Assembly (NCBI GenBank): GCA_933228675.1
Contig: OW121744.1
Span: 22,571,536 to 22,635,535, forward strand
Length of the DNA: 64,000 nt
Source of the DNA: Stomorhina lunata
Lineage: Eukaryota; Arthropoda; Insecta; Diptera; Rhiniidae
Direction of reading: 5' to 3'
Shown piece after piece: positions 58,166 to 64,000 of this stretch (positions within the stretch are counted from its first letter, which is position 1; the number at the start of each line of letters is the position of its first letter). The notes beneath the pieces are model-generated. The model made no database searches. It was given only the letters and a program-made list of their open reading frames with translations, and was not told where the DNA came from. Position numbers and translations under genes: made by a program.

Positions 58166-58629
58166 CAAAAATAAAATTTACCAACAACGAAGTTTTTTAA
58201 AAGAACTTTTTCCAGCAGATTTTTTTGTTCAACAAATATTGAAATTTTATTTCACAAATTTTTAATTTAATTTAAAGTTAACACCACAGCCTTCGTTTAA
58301 GTCCCCCCTTTTCATAAAATAACACAAATGAAAGAAAAATATGCCAGATGAAAAAATATTAAAAAATTTGCACCTGTATCAAGCTGGCTAGGACAATGCT
58401 TAAATAAATGATGTCGTATGCTACGTGATGTATAAGTGCATGAACAGATGACCTTTAGTGCTATGAAAAAGGAAAATCACAAATAGTGGCCCCCTATCTA
58501 CGTATATAAAGACAAAAGCTTTAAAAACAAAAAAAGAATACAACTCTCATGTATGGACCGGTGCACAGTGGTTTAATGTAAAAACAAAGTGTTAATAAAT
58601 CTATATGTTTTGAACCATTGTTAGATTTA
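58166..58629. other. AT-rich stretch, nothing recognised
   Basis: No shared repeat or ORF. Confidence 0.4.
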
Positions 58630-58803
58630 GCAACATATCTCATAAATCTACGAGGGTGCAGGTAATTCAAAATGTGGGCCAAATTCGTATAACAATTGTT
58701 ACTCTAGTTGATAAAATATTCGGACTAAATTCGGTTGCAGTAGCTCTATAGTTCGACATTCAAAAGTATCTCAGTAGTTTCCCTAGTATTTACTTTATAA
58801 TCA
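58630..58803 (-). repeat. Family B fragment, copy B6, inverted
   Basis: CATATCTCATAAATCTACGA, TTCGGACTAAATTCGGTTGC and TTCCCTAGTATTTACTTT are the inverse of the 3' part of B4 (about 44640-44815). Confidence 0.6.
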
Positions 58804-58809
58804 CAGATC

Positions 58810-58877
58810 GGCACAAAGAAACAGAACAAAAAACTATTCGGCAGAATTTTTATACTTCAAACTAAAATAGGTATTTT
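58810..58877 (-). repeat. Tail S5 of composite element V
   Basis: GGCACAAAGAAACAGAACAA, TCGGCAGAATTTTTATACTT and AAACTAAAATAGGTATT are the inverse of S3. Confidence 0.65.
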
Positions 58878-58914
58878 TTCAATGGTAGTTCTAACGTTTT
58901 ACAAAGAAAAAGTT

Positions 58915-60270
58915 TTCTACTCCATATTTTTTAAATGTTTTTATCAAAAATTTTTCGATAAAAAAATTTTTCTATAAAAAATAAAAAAATTTTTCTATAA
59001 AAAAATTTTTTATCAAAAATTTTTCTATAAAAATTTTTTTTTCAAAAATTTTTCTATAAAAAATTTTTTATCAAAAATATTTTCTATTTTTTAAATGTTT
59101 TTATCAAAAATTTTTCGATAAAAAAATTTTTCTATAAAAAAATTTTTTATCAAAAATTTTTCTATAAAAATTTTTTTATCAAAAATTTTTCTATAAAAAA
59201 TTTTTTTATCAAAAATATTTTCTATTTTCTAAATGTTATTATCAAAAATTTTTCGATAAAAAAATTTTTCGATAAAAAAATTTTTCTATAAAAAAATTTT
59301 TTATCAAAAATTTTTTTATCAAAAATTTTTCTATAAAAATTTTTTTATCAAAAATTTTTCTATAAAAAATTTTTTTATCAAAAATTTTTCTATAAAAAAT
59401 TAGTTTATCAAAAATTTTTTTATAAAAAATTTTTTTCTCAAAAATTTTTCATAAAAAATTTTTTTATCAACAATTTTTTATAAATAATTTTTATCAAAAA
59501 TTTTTCTATCAAAAATTTGTCTTTAAAAAATGTTTCTATAAAAAAATTTTTTTATCAAAAACTTTTCTATCATTTTTTTCTTTTCGAAAATTTGTCTATG
59601 AAAAAAAATTTTATCAAAAATTTTTCTATAGAAAATTTTGTTATCAAAAATTTTTCTATAGAAAATTTTGTTATCAAAAATTTTTCTATGGAAAATTTTT
59701 TATCAAAAATTTTTCTATAAAAAATTTTTCTATAGGAAATTTTATCAAAAATTTTTCTATAAAAAATTTTTTTATAAAAAATCTTTTTATCAAAAATTTT
59801 TTTATCAAAAATTTTTCTATAAAAAATTTTTTTATCAAAAATTTTTCTATAAAAAATTTTTTATCAAAAATTTTTCTATAAATTTTTTTTTTATCAATAA
59901 TTTTTCTATAAAAAATTTTTCTATCAAAAAGTTTTCTATAAAAATTTTTTAGAGAAAAATTTTTGATAAAAAATATTTTTATAGAAAAATTTTTGATAAT
60001 AAAAAAATTTTATAAAAAATTTTTTTATAAAAAATCTTTTTATCAAAAATTTTTTTATCAACAATTTTTCTACAAAATTTTTTTTTTATCAAAAATTTTT
60101 CTATAAAAATATTTTTTATCAAAAATTTTTCTCTAAAGAATTTTTCTATCAAAAATTTTTCTATAGAACATTTTTTTATCAAAAATTTTTTATCAAAAAT
60201 TTTTTTATCAAAAATTTTTCTATAAAAAAAATTTTTATCAAAAATTTTTCTATAGAATTTTTTTTATTCA
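58915..60270 (-). repeat. Tandem array T5 (inverted), composite element V
   Basis: Units of TTTTTTATCAAAAATTTTTC with TATAAAAAA, about 24-27 bp. A ~120-bp block (ATTTTTTAAATGTTTTTATC and CGATAAAAAAATTTT) repeats at 58930, 59090 and 59225. It resumes briefly at 60690-60745 after the MITE. Confidence 0.85.
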
Positions 60271-60649
60271 AAAAGAAGTGTATTTGCTTTTGATCCCAAA
60301 CCTGTTACATTTATTTATTAATGTAACAGATCAATTTATTGATAAAAGTGAAGGTAGGTGAAAACTGAAAAATGTTTGTTTTTGTTCAGTCGATAATCTA
60401 CGCTTTTACTTTTGGTTTATGAACATAATTCTTAATAGTTATGTTTGTAAATTTAGTAATAATGCGAGGTTTTCGATCTGTCTAAATTGGGGATAATCCT
60501 CCTGAAGAGATGGCTTAACCAACCATCGAAACGCGTCGAAGAATTTGGTTTCTCCGCAAACATTTTTTGGCTTTTTATCAATAAATTGATCTGTTACATT
60601 AATAAATAAATGTAACAGGTTTGGGATCAAATGTAAATACACTTCTTTT
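60271..60649. mobile_element. MITE with 76-bp inverted arms
   Basis: Arms 60271-60346 and 60574-60649 are near-perfect inverses (AAAAGAAGTGTATTT to CAATTTATTGATAAAA). Each arm contains its own palindrome around TGTTACATT and AATGTAACA. The loop is 227 bp with no ORF. It interrupts array T5. Confidence 0.8.
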
Positions 60650-60737
60650 AGAATAATATTTACATCCCAACTAATTTGTTTTTTTTTTTTTTTTGAGAAA
60701 TTTTTTTATCAAAAATTTTTCTATATAAATTTTTTTT

Positions 60738-60775
60738 GTAGGACATTGTGAGTTCGAGTCGGGATTAGGTTCATA
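60738..60775 (+). other. Partial B-box-like sequence
   Basis: TTGTGAGTTCGAGTCGGGATTAGG resembles a pol III B box; no A box. Probable SINE remnant. Confidence 0.25.
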
Positions 60776-60984
60776 TAATAATATTTTTTTTTTTTTACAA
60801 ATTTTTATGGTTTTAAATTAGATTAATGATACAGAAAATACTATGTGGCAGTGTTGAATGCAGCATTTTCTGCCCCTTTACGGACTTCATCAGCACACTG
60901 TGTCACCAACTGTTAGAACTCTTAAACGAAATGGAAAACGAGAATTATGTTACCACTCATTTCTATTTCACTTATGACCACATG

Positions 60985-61290
60985 ATCGTTAACATCCAAA
61001 TTGCAACTGAATGATTTGAATACTCATTTTTACGAGTTTTATTAATGATGATTTCGTGGTATTTACGAAAATTACAAAAATTCTTCGGCCTCTGTTGGTA
61101 TGGGCTGCCTACGGCTCATTATAAGCTATTGAATACTTCACCTCATAACTCAGCTAGCCACTGGCATTTGCAGTTCGGAGCCGGAGTTAAAATGTAGGTT
61201 CGTTTCAATGAGTCTACAAAAATTGAATCGGATGCAGCTCATTTTCTGAGAAAAGTACCCCTTGTTCCAATTGGAATGTCGTCGGAATTA
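60985..61290 (-). repeat. Repeat F4 of composite element V
   Basis: Inverted F repeat: AACATCCAAATTGCAACTGA, TACTCATTTTTACGAG, GGTATGGGCTGCCTACGG, then AACTCAGCTAGCCACTGG and CCAATTGGAATG shared with F5. It is the longest F copy in the window. Confidence 0.75.
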
Positions 61291-61309
61291 AGTATGTATG
61301 TAAAGACAA

Positions 61310-61500
61310 ATATGAACCGATACCTATAAAATTTGATGTGCTGACTAATAGTGGCATAAAACTTCTCTGTTCTAAATTAAGTTGTCATATCTATTACAAT
61401 TGGATTTTATTGATCATCATTAATGTGATTCCCGGGGCGGGGTTATATGGCAGCTCCAACTAAATGTTAACCAATTTCTCTCATTTTCAATACACAACAA
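61310..61500 (-). repeat. Family B fragment, copy B7, inverted
   Basis: ATCTATTACAATTGGATTTT, GTGATTCCCGGGGCGGGGTT and ATATGGCAGCTCCAAC match inverted B sequence near 44030-44150. Confidence 0.6.
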
Positions 61501-61805
61501 CAATCGGGTTTTAGGATGATTTTAATCTAAACTTGAAGTCAGTACAACATTTACCCTACTCACAGCATTGACCGGCATTCCCTCAAATTTTTGTAAAAAT
61601 ATTTAAGTTTTCGAACATATAACAAAAAAGTCAAGTCGATTTTTTAACTTTCTAAAATAGTATTATATAGCCCCATATATTAATTTAAGATTTCAAAAAT
61701 AAAAAGTAGCTTATATTTGCAAACGAATCCAGAAAATATGATTTTATAAAAAATGGCAAATTTCCAAACATCATAATTTAAATTAAAAAAAGGTCAGTTG
61801 GCCTT
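61501..61805 (+). repeat. Family E repeat, uninterrupted copy
   Basis: GGATGATTTTAATCTAAACT, CACAGCATTGACC and GAACATATAACAAAAAAGTC. It shows the continuous order that A2 interrupts at 19938-20722. 61806-62474 has nothing recognised. Confidence 0.55.
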
Positions 61806-62474
61806 TTTTTCAATTTATTAAATTGTTTTACATAAACAATAAAATGAACTTTATTATTGCAAGAAAATTATGTATGTACCTTGTACAGTTTTTCAGAAAT
61901 TTGAAGTCAAATATTGAAAATGATTTTTTAAAAAATACTACTATTAGTTTTATTTTAACATTTTCCCCCGAAATGTTTTAGACTTATTTGACTATTAGTA
62001 AAAAATTAACAATGTAATAATCTAGACATGTTTTGCTTTTCATTGATGTATCAAACATTTATAATATTTACATGACAGGTATAATTATTGTCTAACAAAA
62101 ACACACGCCTCAGGACAAAAAATATAAACACACCCATAAATTGTGCAAATATTGTCTTTTTTGTTGTTAACTTTTTCATGGATTTTTCCCAAAGTTTTTA
62201 AGGTCATTTTTACGCTACAAAAAAAACTAAAAAGTGTAGTTTTTATCAAATTATTTTATGTGAAATTAAAGTGGAAAGTAAAACGAAAAACACATAAACG
62301 CACAATCAAACTTACATTTCATGAGCACGAGTGTGTGCCTTAGCTTTCTCTCATTAGATAAATGTCTTCATCAGTTTTTTCTTAAATAGAGAAAAGCGGT
62401 ATACTTTATTTTACATGGGACTTTTCAAAACGACCATGCCGCAAATCAATGTATGGGAGTACTATATCTTTATA

Positions 62475-63759
62475 AAGGGTGGTTAAATTGTAAGGGCCGA
62501 TGTTGAATGTGAACCACACCTAAACGCCAAGTTTTTTTCCGAATTTTATTTGACATTTCTCTATTTCAGACTTACTCAATTTGAACCATAGAGAGATACA
62601 TAATTCAACAACGTGTTAAAGTTATCCAGACTTATTATGAAAATAGAAAAATGCATATCGTGCACTTCGTGATTTTTTTGGTCAATTTGATCGTCCAAAT
62701 GTGCGTACTATCGCAAAAATCGTGGAAAAACTCGAGCAAACCGGGTCTGTAGAAGATGTGAGAACACCAGTGCATGCTCGTACTGCAGAAAATATTGCTG
62801 ATGTTCACGATAGTGTGGCTGAAGAGTCGTCCACCTCAACTAGTCGTCGTGCCCAACAATTGCACCTCTCACGCTCGTCGTTGATGAAAATTATGCATAA
62901 AGACTTGCATTTACACGCTTACAAGGTGCAATTGGCTCAAGAACTAAAGCCTCTTGACCATTCCAACGTCGTGAATGGGCAGAATGGTGGCAAGAAATGG
63001 CAACAGTGGATGATCAATTTTCGAAGAAAATCATCTTCAGTGATGAGGCACATTTTCACTTCAGTGGATTCGTCAATAAACAGAATTGCCGCGTTTGGGC
63101 GAATGAGAATCCAAGAGTGATTGTCGAAAAATCAATGCACCCACAAAGAGTGACTGTTTGGTGCGGTTTATAGGCTGGCGGCATCATCGGGCCGTATTTT
63201 TTACAAAATGAGGCCGGTCAGGCAGTTGCTGTGAATGGTGTTCGCTATCGTGAGATGATAACGAACTTTTTATGGCCCGAATTGGAAGATATGAATGTGG
63301 ACGACATGTGGTTTCAGCAGGACGGTGCCACTTGCCACACAGCTAACAAAACAATGGCTCTTTTGCGCAACAAATTCAATGGCCGTGTTATCTCATGTAA
63401 TGGCGATGTCAATTGGTCGCCAAGATCATGTGATTTGACACCGTTGGACTTTTTTCTTTGGGGTTATTTGAAAGAAAAGGTGTACGTCGATAAGCCAGCA
63501 ATAATTCAAGAGCTAAAGGATGAGATAATTCGGCACATTAACGGCATAGAACCACCATTATGCCTCAGGGTCATCGAAAATTTGGACCATCGGATGGAGG
63601 TATGCCGCCGTGGTCGCGGCGCCCATTTTGGCCGATATTTTGTTCCATACATAATTAAGTAATACTAATATATCATAATAAAATAAAATTACAATAATTT
63701 CCTAAATAGTTTGTGTTTTATTCAAAATCAATATCGGCCCTTGAAATTTAACCACCCTA
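62475..63759 (+). mobile_element. rosa-3, degraded DD41D Tc1/mariner element
   Basis: The ends AAGGGTGGTTAAATTGTAAG and (inverted) TAGGGTGGTTAAATTTCAAG continue into GGGCCGAT on both sides, giving TIRs of about 30 bp. TA flanks at 62473-62474 and 63760-63761. 1285 bp. The sequence is clearly diverged from copies 1 and 2 but has the same layout. Confidence 0.88.
62588..63662 (+). pseudogene. Degraded DD41D transposase of rosa-3
   Basis: Related to the rosa-1 transposase along its length (RRAQQLHLSRSSLMKIMHKD; QLAQELKPLDH; WFQQDGATCHTANKT; SPRSCDLTPLDFFLWGYLK). Lesions seen are a missing start codon (ATA near 62588), a frameshift at about 62645-62655, a second frameshift at about 62958-62962, and a TAG at 63171 where rosa-1 has the Trp of the ALWAGG motif. 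The motif FSDEAHF is still encoded in the shifted frame near 63040. The spacing of the last two Asp residues is again 41, so it is the same subfamily from an older or different lineage. It cannot encode an active enzyme. Confidence 0.88.
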
Positions 63760-63789
63760 TATTATAGAGTCTTTGCTTAAAGGTAAGGG

Positions 63790-63862
63790 TTTTACACTAA
63801 TATTTCTATGTGTTGCAAACAAAATTTCCTTTTCGCCTTTGGTGGTAAAGGGTATACCAACA
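63790..63862 (-). repeat. Degraded family A 5' end
   Basis: TATTTCTATGTGTTGCAAAC and TTGGTGGTAAAGGGTATACC are a mutated inverse of the family A start. 63863-64000 holds nothing recognised. Confidence 0.4.
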
Positions 63863-64000
63863 GTTATTTGCCTATCAACTAATTTTAGAAACAACAGCTC
63901 ACGTCTTCATATGCGCTCGTTATACCCTGATTGCGACAGCAACATCCTAGTTACCATCTCTGTTTGTTTATTAAAACTTTTTTCCATAGGTACTATCGGG

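Overview
The window is very AT-rich eukaryotic DNA made almost entirely of transposable elements and satellite-like repeats. I recognise no host protein gene, rRNA gene or canonical tRNA gene. The contents point to a brachyceran fly, probably calyptrate: a BEL/Pao retrotransposon, three DD41D (rosa-type) Tc1/mariner elements, a canonical Helitron, and several dispersed families with (GTCY)n and (TA)n blocks that resemble the DINE-1/mini-me elements known from Diptera. The species call is an inference.

Layout. 1-5280: inverted arms of a 29-30 bp tandem repeat, an F repeat, a long 30-bp array, a (TA)n tract and a conserved tail (composite element I). 5280-14560: a C repeat, half-palindromes (H), an A repeat (A1) carrying rosa-1, and a B repeat (B1) carrying a second C copy. 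15376-19160: a truncated B copy, then composite element II (inverted) split by a TIR element (J1). 19160-22640: degraded repeats and A2. 22648-31263: a complete 8.6-kb BEL/Pao element on the minus strand with identical LTRs. 31354-32632: a non-autonomous Helitron. 32819-38785: a TIR element, A3, A4 and degraded sequence. 38786-45356: a nested stack, B3 interrupted by rosa-2 and by a long-TIR element (D), which is itself interrupted by B4. 45356-50714: a MITE-like element and composite III. 51388-55640: a short J copy, then composite IV with the most homogeneous 31-bp array. 56456-61290: A5 fused to B9, then composite V (inverted) with a MITE inside. 62475-63759: rosa-3, a degraded transposon.

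The most notable finding is in the BEL/Pao element. Downstream of Gag-Pol, in the position where env lies in retroviruses, is an intact 272-residue ORF. It repeats the three nucleocapsid zinc knuckles and the retropepsin region of Gag-Pol, but the catalytic Asp is replaced by Asn. A 3' splice-site-like sequence ends four bases before its ATG, and a GTAAGT donor lies in the 5' leader, so expression from a spliced subgenomic RNA is plausible.

The other main result is paleogenomic. Several insertions can be compared with an uninterrupted copy of the same host repeat inside this window. These comparisons define boundaries: TA duplication for rosa-1, and insertion into T-runs without target duplication for families A and B. 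They also give relative ages, with B3 older than D and D older than B4.

All repeat family letters (A-J, S, T) are local names used only here. Boundaries of degraded repeats are accurate to roughly 10-30 bases. Similarity was judged by eye.
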